Below, piece after piece: positions 7,109-14,950 of a stretch of DNA of 21,517 nucleotides (position 1 is its first letter; every line of letters begins with the position of its first letter). The notes beneath the pieces are model-generated. The model saw nothing but the letters and a program-made list of their open reading frames with translations, did no database searches and had not been told where the DNA came from. Source of the DNA: Moorena producens 3L (GTDB taxonomy: Bacteria > Cyanobacteriota > Cyanobacteriia > Cyanobacteriales > Coleofasciculaceae); NCBI RefSeq assembly GCF_000211815.1, contig NZ_GL890933.1, positions 1 to 21,517 of the forward strand. The letters are read 5' to 3'. The translations under genes were made by a program, and so were the position numbers.

Positions 7109-7648
7109 CTAAATCCCTGCACCTGGGGGCCAAGTGGTGAAAATAAACACCACCACAGTAGCGATCGCAAGCATTGCCTGAATCAAATTTCCTACCAATG
7201 AACCGACTACAATCCCCAAGCCAGCTTTAAAGGATTGCTTAATTCTATCCTGTAACTTTAACTTCCGTTGATAGAGAAACTCACCTACAAACGCCCCTAA
7301 CAACGGTCCAAGCAAAATCCCTAGTAACGGTCCGCCGAAGGGCAAGGCGGGTAAAAGACCAAACACCCCCATGAACAAGCCGATTATGGAACCAATTTGT
7401 CCCCAATTACTAGCACCAGCTTTTTTGGCTCCCCAGTAAGCGGCTAAAAAATCGACCCCCATACCCAGTAGCAACACAAAGATAGCTACGCCCAATGCCC
7501 AGGTGACGCTACTAAAGCCCTCAGCAATACCCCAAATTATGGTGGCAGCTAAAATCAACATGGCACCGGGAATGCCAGGAACAACCGAACCAATAATGCC
7601 TACTAGCATCAGCAGAATCAGGAACCAGTACAAAATGATTAACCACAT
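7109..7648 (-). CDS. DUF456 family membrane protein
   Basis: A 179-residue Gly-rich integral membrane protein. It begins with a hydrophobic helix (WLIILYWFLILLMLVGIIGS) followed by VVPGIPGAMLILAATIIWGI, then GVDFLAAYWGAKKAGASNWG and GLLPALPFGGPLLGILLGPL, which is the DUF456 pattern, with a basic YQRKLKLQDRIKQ loop before the last helices. Function unknown. The start ATG has no clear ribosome binding site. It begins 28 bp after the CCB-like gene on the same strand, so cotranscription with it and rpaB is likely. Confidence 0.85.
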   Translation of the reverse strand: MWLIILYWFLILLMLVGIIGSVVPGIPGAMLILAATIIWGIAEGFSSVTWALGVAIFVLLLGMGVDFLAAYWGAKKAGASNWGQIGSIIGLFMGVFGLLPALPFGGPLLGILLGPLLGAFVGEFLYQRKLKLQDRIKQSFKAGLGIVVGSLVGNLIQAMLAIATVVVFIFTTWPPGAGI

Positions 7649-7676
7649 TATTTAAATTCGAAGCGGTACCCACATC

Positions 7677-8321
7677 TTATAAATGACCAGAGAGAGTATT
7701 GGCGACTTTATCAGCAATCCCCTCAATCCACTTTTCATCTTGTTTAGTGTAACTTCGGGGAGCATTGGCTGCCAAAATTAGCGCTCCTTGGTTGCCAATC
7801 GGTTGACATATGACACCTTGTGTGTTATCAGGCAAGTAGTCAAATTCAAGTCGCCCTGGATAGAGCTTCAGGTTAACCAGATACACGGCTTTTTGAGTTT
7901 CGAGAACCCGCTTGAGAATAGCTCCAGGCTCGACTTGGGGATTTTTGCCCAAGATCCCCCGCCGCAGCAAGACTTTGCCTTGGTATACCACCACAAGCGA
8001 TCGCGTTACCGTATTAGTCAGTAATAGATGGGATGCCCAGGCTAATTCAGTTTTGACCTGATCTGGCAGCTCTGGAGCGAGGTCGAAACCCTCTTCGCCA
8101 ATCAGTTTAACGGCATCAGGAGGTTTGGGCTGTACCTGCTGCCACAGTAAACCTGTCAAAATCAAGACAGCACAAACAATTACCCCTACAGCATCAGAAC
8201 GAGCTTGAGAATTGGTGAGCTGGGAGGTTAATAAACGATTGATCAGCAACAGACCCCCTGCCAATCCTCCAACCGCAAATGGCAGCAGCCGCAGTACATC
8301 ATTTTGGTCGGGTTTAGCCAT
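7677..8321 (-). CDS. Cofactor assembly of complex C subunit B (CCB2/CCB4-like)
   Basis: A 214-residue protein with two N-terminal membrane helices (about 11-31 and 43-62) and a soluble domain beginning GEEGFDLAPELPDQVKTELAWASHLLLTN. This is the layout of cyanobacterial and chloroplast CCB2/CCB4 proteins, which help attach the extra haem c to cytochrome b6 of the b6f complex. The C-terminal half (GVICQPIGNQGALILAAN, then KWIEGIADKVANTL) has the look of a GAF-like fold. The ATG at 8321 is chosen; a GTG immediately before it is an alternative, and both share an AGGTGA ribosome binding site. It lies about 60 bp after rpaB on the same strand, a sensible pairing of light regulation and photosynthetic electron transport. 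Confidence 0.8.
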   Translation of the reverse strand: MAKPDQNDVLRLLPFAVGGLAGGLLLINRLLTSQLTNSQARSDAVGVIVCAVLILTGLLWQQVQPKPPDAVKLIGEEGFDLAPELPDQVKTELAWASHLLLTNTVTRSLVVVYQGKVLLRRGILGKNPQVEPGAILKRVLETQKAVYLVNLKLYPGRLEFDYLPDNTQGVICQPIGNQGALILAANAPRSYTKQDEKWIEGIADKVANTLSGHL

Positions 8322-8382
8322 CACTCACCTGTTGGTTGTTAGTTCAGGACTTACGAAGCTGAAACGAAACATCAAGGTGTTA

Positions 8383-9111
8383 TTATTTGTCATCTGGTTC
8401 AATGATCCGTTGGAACAAATAACCTGTACCTCGTGCGGTGAGAATTAGCTCAGGATTACTAGGATCATCCTCTAACTTGGCTCGTAACCGGGAGATGTGG
8501 ACATCTACTACACGGGTATCCACATGGCGTTCAGGGGTATAGCCCCACACTTCCTGCAAAATTTCAGAACGGGAGAATGGTTCTCCGGAACGTCTGACTA
8601 ATAACTCTAGAAGACTGAACTCCATCCCAGTCAGGCGAATCCGCTCATCCCCTTTGTAGACTTGTCGCTTATTGGTGTCGATTTTGATACTCCCGACATG
8701 AATCACCCCAGAACTAGGAATACCAGCAGCCCCCACTTTATCAAACCTGCGCAGTACGGAACGAATACGGGCTTCCAATTCTTTTGGAGAAAAGGGCTTG
8801 ACCACATAGTCATCTGCTCCTAACTCTAGACCGGTAATCCGGTCAGCTACATCCCCTAAAGCAGTTAGCATAATAATGGGAATGTCTGATTCCTTGCGTA
8901 ATTCTTGACAGACACCATAGCCGTCTAGCTTTGGCATCATCACATCTAACACCACTAGGTCAGGCTCTGTATCACGAAATGTGTTTAGGGCTTCTTCTCC
9001 ATCAGCGGCTGTGACTACTTCGTAGCCAATCATGGATAACCTAGTTTCTAATATTCGACGGATACTGGCCTCGTCATCAACAACAAGAATTTTTTCTTTA
9101 TGAGTTTCCAA
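8383..9111 (-). CDS. rpaB: RpaB (Ycf27) OmpR-type response regulator
   Basis: A 242-residue regulator starting METHKEKILVVDDEASIRRI, the typical RpaB start. The receiver has D12-D13, phosphoacceptor D56 (VVLDVMMP), T83 and K105 (VVKPF). The winged-helix DNA-binding domain covers about 140-238 and includes RLTGMEFSLLELL and DVHISRLRAKLEDDP. RpaB is an essential cyanobacterial regulator, paired with the kinase NblS/Hik33, that binds HLR1 sites to control high-light and photosystem genes. It is divergent from radA and heads a co-directional rpaB-CCB-DUF456 group. The assignment against its close paralogue RpaA rests on the N-terminal and DNA-binding sequence. Confidence 0.93.
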   Translation of the reverse strand: METHKEKILVVDDEASIRRILETRLSMIGYEVVTAADGEEALNTFRDTEPDLVVLDVMMPKLDGYGVCQELRKESDIPIIMLTALGDVADRITGLELGADDYVVKPFSPKELEARIRSVLRRFDKVGAAGIPSSGVIHVGSIKIDTNKRQVYKGDERIRLTGMEFSLLELLVRRSGEPFSRSEILQEVWGYTPERHVDTRVVDVHISRLRAKLEDDPSNPELILTARGTGYLFQRIIEPDDK

Positions 9112-9315
9112 TGGACGTTATACTCCTGAAATGGTGAAGTAAGATTAATGATTTATTAATTTATCAGTAGTTTATCTCTAAAATGTAACCCTTTACAAAG
9201 TTGGTTTTATCGTTGAGAATTATATTTTCCTTGCTGGTGAAGTCTTCCTTGACTTTCATTAATGTTAATTTAATTATTGAGTTTTTTTAAGAGTTTTTAA
9301 GACTTTTCAAGTAGG
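9112..9315. promoter_or_regulatory. Divergent rpaB-radA promoter region with HLR1-like octamers
   Basis: Two octamers fitting the HLR1 half-site (G/T)TTACA(A/T)(A/T) face each other: GTTACATT on the minus strand (9182-9189) and TTTACAAA on the plus strand (9192-9199). HLR1 is normally a direct repeat with a 2-bp gap; here the arrangement is inverted with a 2-bp gap, so RpaB binding is only possible. The rest is A/T-rich. Confidence 0.3.
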
Positions 9316-10914
9316 ATGCCGAAGCCTAAAACGCTCTATGTGTGTAATGCCTGTGGTGCTGAGTCCTCCCAATGGTTCGGCAAATGTCCTGCCTGTGGTA
9401 CTTACAATTCCTTGGATGAGGTAGCTCCCCCAACTCCGGTCAAAATCAGTCGCGGGGGTTGGCAATCCAATACTTATTCGGATAACCACGAGCCTAACAC
9501 TGGACCGGCTCAACCCAGATCATCCCTTACCTTCTCAGAAATTGTTGATACTGTCGAGATCCGCTTCCCCTCAGGCTATGGGGAACTCGACCGAGTGCTC
9601 GGAGGTGGCGTTGTGCCTGGGTCTTTAGTATTAATTGGTGGCGATCCAGGCATTGGCAAATCAACCTTAATGCTCCAAGTTGCCAATCAACTTGCCAAGT
9701 TACATCGCATTCTATACGTTTGTGCAGAAGAATCAGGACAGCAGGTAAAACTGCGAGCATCTCGCCTGGGTGTGGTATCAGCAGAAACCTCTGATCTCGA
9801 ATCTAATAACAGTAGGGTCAAAAACGACCCTAAGTCTTCTAAGTCTAAGTCTTCTAAGTCTAAGTCTTCTAAGTCTAAGTCTTCTAAAACCCCTATAGCC
9901 GCTCAAGAGTCTGACTCTCAAGAGTCTGACTCTAAAGACGCTGAGCTGTATATTCTACCAGAAACTGATTTAGAGGAAATTCTGCGAGAGTTGGAGTCCC
10001 TCAAACCTCAGGTAGCAGTGATTGACAGTATTCAGACTCTTTATTTTCCGGCCTTGACCTCTGCTCCTGGTTCTGTTGCTCAAGTGCGGGAATGTACCTC
10101 TGCCCTGATGCAGGTAGCAAAGCGGTCAAACATTACTCTGTTAATTGTGGGTCATGTGACCAAAGAAGGCGCGATCGCAGGACCAAGGGTACTGGAACAC
10201 TTAGTCGATACTGTATTGTACTTTGAAGGCGATCGCTTTGCTTCCCACCGGCTACTGCGTTCTGTTAAAAACCGCTTTGGGGCTACTCATGAAATCGGTA
10301 TTTTTGAAATGGTCAGCAACGGTTTGCAGGAAGTCTTGAATCCTTCTGATCTGTTTTTGGGTAACCGAGATGAAATGAGTCCTGGTACTGCTACTGTAGT
10401 GGCTTGTGAAGGTACTCGTCCGATTCTGGTAGAGTTGCAAGCCCTAGTAAGTCCTGCTAGTTATGGGGCACCCCGCCGCTCAACCACTGGAGTTGATTAC
10501 AACCGCTTACAACAAATCCTGGCAGTGTTGGAAAAGCGAGTTGGGATTCCCCTATCCAAATTAGATGCTTATGTAGCAACAGCAGGAGGGCTAGGAGTAG
10601 AAGAACCAGCAGCTGATTTAGGAATGGCTATTGCGGTAGTAGCTAGTTTTCGCGATCGCGTTGTCGATCCTCGCACGGTTATGATTGGTGAAATCAGCTT
10701 AGGGGGGCAAGTGCGACTAGTCTCTCAGATGGAACTCCGACTCAAAGAAGCTGCCAAGTTAGGGTTCAAGCGAGCCATTGTACCCAAAGGTCAAACCTTA
10801 CCTGATCTCGGTATTGAAATTATTCAAGTATCGAGAGTACTAGATGCCATTATTGCTGCCTTGCCTGGGGGATTACGCCAGGACTTCCCTGAAGATATCG
10901 AGGATCAGATCTAA
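9316..10914 (+). CDS. radA: RadA (Sms) DNA repair/recombination ATPase
   Basis: RadA drives branch migration and processing of recombination intermediates. All family parts are present in 532 residues: a zinc finger (C10, C13, C24, C27), Walker A GDPGIGKST at 109-117, Walker B VAVIDSIQT near 233-241, the RadA-specific KNRFG at 318-322, and a Lon-like C-terminal domain (PRRSTTGVDYNRL at 387-399 onwards, GEISLGGQVR at 458-467). Residues about 158-210 are an extra low-complexity Ser/Lys segment between RLGV and ILPETDLEEI, where the E. coli protein has only a few residues. It makes this RadA longer than usual. The ATG is preceded by AAGTAGG with almost no spacer. Confidence 0.95.
   Translation: MPKPKTLYVCNACGAESSQWFGKCPACGTYNSLDEVAPPTPVKISRGGWQSNTYSDNHEPNTGPAQPRSSLTFSEIVDTVEIRFPSGYGELDRVLGGGVVPGSLVLIGGDPGIGKSTLMLQVANQLAKLHRILYVCAEESGQQVKLRASRLGVVSAETSDLESNNSRVKNDPKSSKSKSSKSKSSKSKSSKTPIAAQESDSQESDSKDAELYILPETDLEEILRELESLKPQVAVIDSIQTLYFPALTSAPGSVAQVRECTSALMQVAKRSNITLLIVGHVTKEGAIAGPRVLEHLVDTVLYFEGDRFASHRLLRSVKNRFGATHEIGIFEMVSNGLQEVLNPSDLFLGNRDEMSPGTATVVACEGTRPILVELQALVSPASYGAPRRSTTGVDYNRLQQILAVLEKRVGIPLSKLDAYVATAGGLGVEEPAADLGMAIAVVASFRDRVVDPRTVMIGEISLGGQVRLVSQMELRLKEAAKLGFKRAIVPKGQTLPDLGIEIIQVSRVLDAIIAALPGGLRQDFPEDIEDQI
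9831..9933 (+). repeat. In-frame 15-bp repeats inside radA
   Basis: Bases 9831-9888 consist of 15-bp units (CTTCTAAGTCTAAGT) coding for repeated SKSSK pentapeptides. Bases 9904-9933 are two copies of CAAGAGTCTGACTCT coding for QESDS. A unit length divisible by three keeps the reading frame whatever the copy number. Confidence 0.9.
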
Positions 10915-10960
10915 GATCTAAGATCAAGTTCGGTTGAATACCCATCATAACCAGGAGGGT

Positions 10961-11000
10961 GGGGAGATGGGGAGATGGGGAGATGGGGAGATGGGGAGAT
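10961..11000. repeat. Octanucleotide array (GGGGAGAT)5
   Basis: Five perfect 8-bp units, 46 bp after radA. They lead straight into the 22-bp dispersed repeat (10999-11020) shared in inverted orientation with 5072-5093. The reading frame through this stretch and the following arrays is repeat-derived and not a gene. Confidence 0.95.
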
Positions 11001-11052
11001 TTTTATTAAGGGTAATTATCGGTATATCATATCCTATCTCTTTGATAATGTT

Positions 11053-11164
11053 CCCGATTCCCGATTCCCAATTCCCGATTCCCGATTCCCGATTCCCGAT
11101 TCCCGATTCCCGATTCCCGATTCTAAATTCTAAATTCTAAATTCTAAATTCTAACTTCCCGATT
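11053..11164. repeat. Composite heptanucleotide array (CCCGATT/CTAAATT)16
   Basis: Sixteen 7-bp units stay in one register: ten CCCGATT-type (one CCCAATT), four CTAAATT, one CTAACTT and a final CCCGATT. The final unit overlaps the first base of the TCA that is the complement of the creatininase-family stop codon. Confidence 0.95.
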
Positions 11165-11910
11165 CAATCTGCGGCCATAAACTCCAAATAACTACTACTC
11201 AACTCCTTGACTGCCAACTCATAAAACTGCTTACCATGTTGCGGTGTTGCTAAGGCTGGATTAGACCCCATACGACCATCGGGATAACGGCGACGAAAAT
11301 CTGCGGCTCCATAAATTGGGTGTCCAGACGCAACGGTTTCTGACAGGGGTGCTCGTTTAATGGCTTCGGGATAGAGATATTGGGTAAGTGCTACCTCAGA
11401 AGGAGTAGCATGGGAACCTTCTTGATTCCCATACAACTCCTTAGCTAATTTATAGACAGAACGGCACATAAACCAATTAGCTACCCGACACTGAACCCTT
11501 TCCCCATTAGGAATCTGTAAATCGCTCAAGTGGGCGTAACTTTCAGAAAACGCTGCCTTAAGGGTAGCGATATTACCCCCATGACCATTGATAAAGAAAA
11601 ACTTGGTGAACCCAGCTCTAGTCAAGCAAGTCAGATAATCTTTGATCACCTGAATTAATGTACTCGGTTTCAAACTGATGCTACCGGGAAAAGCCGTGTG
11701 GTGTAGCGCCATCCCGACATTAATGGTGGGAGCAACTAGGGCATTGGTTGCTTCAGACACACCTTTTGCGATCGCTTCTGCACATATTGCGTCGGTGCCA
11801 ATCAACCCCGTTGGTCCATGTTGTTCCGTTGAACCAATGGGCAGAATAATCCCTGGTGATTGCTTTAGGTAAGCTTCAATTTCTTTCCAAGTACTCAAGT
11901 GTAGCAGCAT
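11164..11910 (-). CDS. Creatininase-family amidohydrolase
   Basis: A 248-residue protein of the creatininase/formamidase-like family, metal-dependent amidases of the cytoplasm. Expected metal and active-site residues are visible: E29 and H31 in STEQHG, D40 in GTDA, H110 in INGHGGN, and E172 in GSHATPSEVALT. The FPGSISLKPSTLIQVI segment (75-90) is also typical. Family members act on creatinine, on a pyrimidine intermediate of riboflavin breakdown, or in mycofactocin maturation; no specificity can be read, and a cyanobacterial role is unknown. The ATG has no clear ribosome binding site. The stop codon touches a heptanucleotide array. Confidence 0.88.
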   Translation of the reverse strand: MLLHLSTWKEIEAYLKQSPGIILPIGSTEQHGPTGLIGTDAICAEAIAKGVSEATNALVAPTINVGMALHHTAFPGSISLKPSTLIQVIKDYLTCLTRAGFTKFFFINGHGGNIATLKAAFSESYAHLSDLQIPNGERVQCRVANWFMCRSVYKLAKELYGNQEGSHATPSEVALTQYLYPEAIKRAPLSETVASGHPIYGAADFRRRYPDGRMGSNPALATPQHGKQFYELAVKELSSSYLEFMAAD

Positions 11911-12007
11911 GGTTCATTTTAGAGGGTTAGTTGTTGTGGGATACTCTTAAACCGTGATTAATCGGGGTAAACCCGGTACCACGGGTCAAGGTGCAATTTA
12001 TTGTTGC

Positions 12008-12094
12008 TTGAGTGAGGGGTGGTCAAACAGCAATTGGAGTCAAGCCTACCACCCATCTTGTCTAAGCGCTCCTGGCATCCCGGCCAGGAGATCC
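12008..12094 (-). ncRNA. Candidate tnpB right-end / guide RNA scaffold
   Basis: Directly after the TnpB stop, on the same strand, come two inverted repeats: a 7-bp stem with an 8-base loop at 12068-12089 (CTCCTGG / CCAGGAG) and a second at 12017-12054 (GGGTGGT / ACCACCC). TnpB elements commonly encode their guide RNA (omega/reRNA) over the end of tnpB and the right end, and carry a structured right end. The exact boundary is not visible, and no matching left end or tnpA is present. Confidence 0.35.
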
Positions 12095-13537
12095 CTAAAA
12101 GATTGAGCAAAGCTCATGCTTAGGGTCAAGCCAACCTAGCTCAACCGCATTAGCTAAACTCAAGTCCATATCTTCAAGGAATCGCGCGGTACGACGCAAC
12201 AACACTGCTTGAACTTCAACCCTAGTCATAAACCGGGAGATTTCCTTGTCTGTACCACGGGCAAGGATGTTTAATGCAGCATTGTGATCAGCCTGCAACA
12301 CGACCCCATTAAATCTGATAAAACTGTCCCCTTTCCTAACCCCTAATAGAGTGCCAGTTACGGAGTCAATTTGCGACGTGTAGCTTGGCTGAATTTCTGA
12401 AACTACTGAACCAGTCCAGTTAGCCCATTTTTGTAAAGAGTCTCGAATAGCTCCTTTCATCCAGCTATTCAATTTTCGAGACATTGATAATGATTGACGT
12501 TTCCCTTTGATTGGTTGGGTTAAATCTTCCGCAAAAACTTTTAATGATTCCCCATTAAAAAGTGACCTACTTGCAGCGCCTATAATAGCTATAATTCCTG
12601 CCTGGTCTTTCTTAAGCGACGATTTCTGTTTTTCGGCTCAGATTATTTCTAGTATGCGAGCTGACTTGGCAGGATCTATTTTCTCTAATTTTCTATGCAG
12701 CGCCCACAACTGGCCACGATTCCGGTTTTTCTTGACAATTCTGTCAGACTTGTTGGTCGCTAATTTACCTAAGCCCAGACCATAGGCACGACCATCCGAA
12801 TCATAAAACACTTCCGTGTAACCCTTATCCACGCCGAGACAGCGACGTTCGCTGGTAACATTGACAACCCCGTAATTAACCAAGAAATGGATTTCAAATC
12901 GCTGCAACAATGGGTTGTAAATTAGCCTAATTTGCCCAGTTATTTTTCGATTAGATCTCACCAAGAGCCGATTACGTTTTCCACGACGTAGTCCGGCTAA
13001 TTCTAATTGGTAGGTGTACCTATAAATACGCTTACAGGAGTAACCATCCTGTTGATAAACTATCTGATTCTTAACCCAAGAATGGCCACGTCGAAACGTT
13101 TTTCTGACAATTCGATGTAAAAACGGATCACTAAGAAAACTTGGAGTTGATAGTTGTTTGTAGCATTGACTTCGACGCTGTTCGTTTTCTTTGCCTGGAA
13201 AGCGCTTATGTAGAATTTTCCCTAATGCTTCAATACCAGCAGCTTGTTGGGCACTAATGGCTTTAGCGACATCGCTAACCGTCCATTCCATTAGTTTGGA
13301 TGGTAGACCTAAAGATTCTGGAGTTCTCAAAGATCTAACCTCTGGGTAGGCTTTCCGCCAGTCGAGTCCCCAATGGCTAACGCTGCCAAGCTTGTTGTAG
13401 GACTCAGAACGAACGATGCCTAAGCGTTGCATTATGGCAAAAAGCTCAGTTTCAACTGCCATTGACATCCCAATTACTGGGACTACCTGGGTTGAAAGCT
13501 TCTTTGTTGTGCCTGATTTTTTCTTGCGCTTAGACAT
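12095..13537 (-). pseudogene. tnpB: TnpB (IS200/IS605 family) interrupted by an in-frame TGA
   Basis: Read as one frame this is 480 codons plus stop. Codon 300 (12638-12640) is TGA, yet the frame on both sides is clearly TnpB, so a single nonsense change splits it into 299 and 180 codons. RuvC residues are D237 (LGVDKGYTEVF), E337 (VFAEDL, in the part after the TGA and before the next ATG) and D417 (LQADHNAALNIL). TnpB is the RNA-guided nuclease of IS200/IS605-like elements. The zinc-ribbon region (YTSQIDSVTG then GDSFIRFNG) has none of the four cysteines usual there. No tnpA lies nearby. The 3' piece has an in-frame ATG at 12484 but would lack D237 and E337. Confidence 0.85.
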
Positions 13538-13846
13538 CGTTGGCTATTCTTGGCCTTTTTGTCTATTATACCCCAAAAAATCCCGTTTTATCCCGCTTTT
13601 TGACTACTTAATTGCAAGGCATTTGCCCAACCTCTCCTTGCTAGTAGGTGCAGAGGTATGGATTGGCTGTAAGACTTGGGGTTTTATCTTAATTAGGCAC
13701 AATGGCTCCATAATCTATCTGCAGCCAGATAATATATTGGTAAAAATAAGGTTAATTGATGATTAAGTCAATATTCTGATTGACAGATGCGTGTTACTGC
13801 TTGTATATCTTGACTTGTAACCTCAGTTACCAAGTTTTCTTACTTT
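13538..13846. other. Spacer between tnpB and sphR
   Basis: 309 bp without a gene. It should hold the tnpB start region on one side and the sphR promoter on the other. The candidate PHO box (13738-13767) is the only structured item I see. No tnpA-type hairpin left end was recognised. Confidence 0.5.
13738..13767 (-). promoter_or_regulatory. Candidate PHO box upstream of sphR
   Basis: On the minus strand three octamers spaced by 3 bp read CTTAATCA, ATTAACCT and TTTTACCA. They match the cyanobacterial PHO-box octamer CTTAACCT at 6, 7 and 5 of 8 positions, with the 11-bp period known from Synechocystis. The site lies 80-110 bp before sphR, so autoregulation by SphR is plausible. The third octamer is weak. 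Confidence 0.35.
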
Positions 13847-14593
13847 ATGCTTGCTCTCGACATACCCCACAGTCCTTCCGGTTCAGAACTGACCAAGGCT
13901 AAACAAGTCTTAGTGGTGGAAGACGAAGAACTAATCCGAGAAATGATCGTCCTAGCCCTGCAAGAAGAAGGTTACGAGGTTTTAACTGCTTCGGACGGCG
14001 CTACAGCTTTGACTATGCTTCAGGATAGCGATCACACTGGTTACTCTGTGGATTTGCTCATATTAGACCTAATGCTACCTCAGGTGAATGGTTTAGATCT
14101 GTGTCGGTTGCTACGTTATCGAGGAAATCCCATTCCGATCATGATTCTTAGTGCCAAAGCTAGTGAAACAGATCGGGTTTTAGGTTTGGAAGTTGGTGCA
14201 GACGACTACCTCACTAAACCGTTCAGTATGCGGGAGTTGATTGCTCGTTGCCGAGCCTTAATTCGTCGCCAACACTTGAATGGTATCACTCCAACACCCG
14301 TCCAGCAATTCCGAGAGATCAAGCTGTACCCCCAAGAGTGTCGGGTGACGGTTCGGGGAGAAGACGTTAATTTATCTCCCAAGGAGTTTCGACTTTTGGA
14401 GTTATTTATTAATAATCCCCGCCGAGTTTGGTCTCGGGACCAATTAATTGATCAAGTATGGGGAATGGATTTTGTGGGAGATACTAAAACAGTGGATGTT
14501 CATATTCGCTGGTTACGGGAAAAATTAGAAGAAGACCCCAGTAAACCAGAATACCTGATCACTGTAAGGGGTTTTGGTTATCGCTTTGGATAA
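13847..14593 (+). CDS. sphR: SphR (PhoB-like) OmpR-type response regulator
   Basis: A 248-residue response regulator. The receiver begins near residue 18 (KQVLVVEDEE), with acidic pair E25-D26, phosphoacceptor D74 (LILDLMLP), S102 and K124 (LTKPF). The winged-helix domain covers about 150-248 (LSPKEFRLLELFI, KTVDVHIRWLREKLEEDP, RGFGYRFG). It is followed on the same strand by a histidine kinase and by phoU, which identifies it as the phosphate-starvation regulator SphR/PhoB rather than another OmpR member. It would bind PHO boxes near phosphate transport and phosphatase genes. The first 17 residues are an extension without motif; the start has no clear ribosome binding site, so an internal start is possible. 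Confidence 0.85.
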   Translation: MLALDIPHSPSGSELTKAKQVLVVEDEELIREMIVLALQEEGYEVLTASDGATALTMLQDSDHTGYSVDLLILDLMLPQVNGLDLCRLLRYRGNPIPIMILSAKASETDRVLGLEVGADDYLTKPFSMRELIARCRALIRRQHLNGITPTPVQQFREIKLYPQECRVTVRGEDVNLSPKEFRLLELFINNPRRVWSRDQLIDQVWGMDFVGDTKTVDVHIRWLREKLEEDPSKPEYLITVRGFGYRFG

Positions 14594-14760
14594 ATAATGA
14601 AGGATAGAGAAAGAATAGATAAAGGATAGATAAAGAATAGATAAAGGATAGATAAAGGACAGATAAAAAATCAAGAATCAAGGATAAATAATCAATGAAA
14701 TATGAAGGAAAGATAAAGGATAAAGTATTATAAAGTACGAAGTCCTTTATACTTCATATT
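14594..14760. repeat. 11-bp imperfect tandem repeats after sphR
   Basis: From about 14600 to 14667 the DNA is built of AGAATAGATAA / AGGATAGATAA units with an 11-bp period. The rest is A/G-rich with no gene. The last 11 bases (14750-14760, TACTTCATATT) recur at 15176-15186. Confidence 0.75.
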
Positions 14761-14805
14761 GTAAGCATTCAGCCGTTGGCCTTTGGCCACGCTACTTGAG
14801 GTGCC

Positions 14806-14840
14806 GTCAGCTGTCAGCCGTCAGCTGTCAGCCGTCAGCT
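14806..14840. repeat. Heptanucleotide array (GTCAGCT/GTCAGCC)5
   Basis: Five units alternating GTCAGCT and GTCAGCC in perfect register. Confidence 0.9.
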
Positions 14841-14950
14841 TAAAATAAACCTATGCAGACCTATGGCCACGCTAAGCGAACGGGAGAATTTAATATTGAT
14901 AGAGAAGCATGAGAATTGAAAGTATGGGTAAAAGCCCATTGCCCATAAGC

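Noticed and set aside
10934..11140. 68-residue frame rich in PDSRFPI repeats
   Set aside because: It is only the translation of octanucleotide and heptanucleotide arrays; unit length 7 cycles through all frames and there is no ribosome binding site.
12507..12785. 92-residue plus-strand frame
   Set aside because: It is antisense to the tnpB reading frame, which is clearly coding on the other strand.
13538..13737. tnpA or left end of the tnpB element
   Set aside because: No Y1-transposase frame and no hairpin left end could be recognised, so the element is listed as tnpB only.
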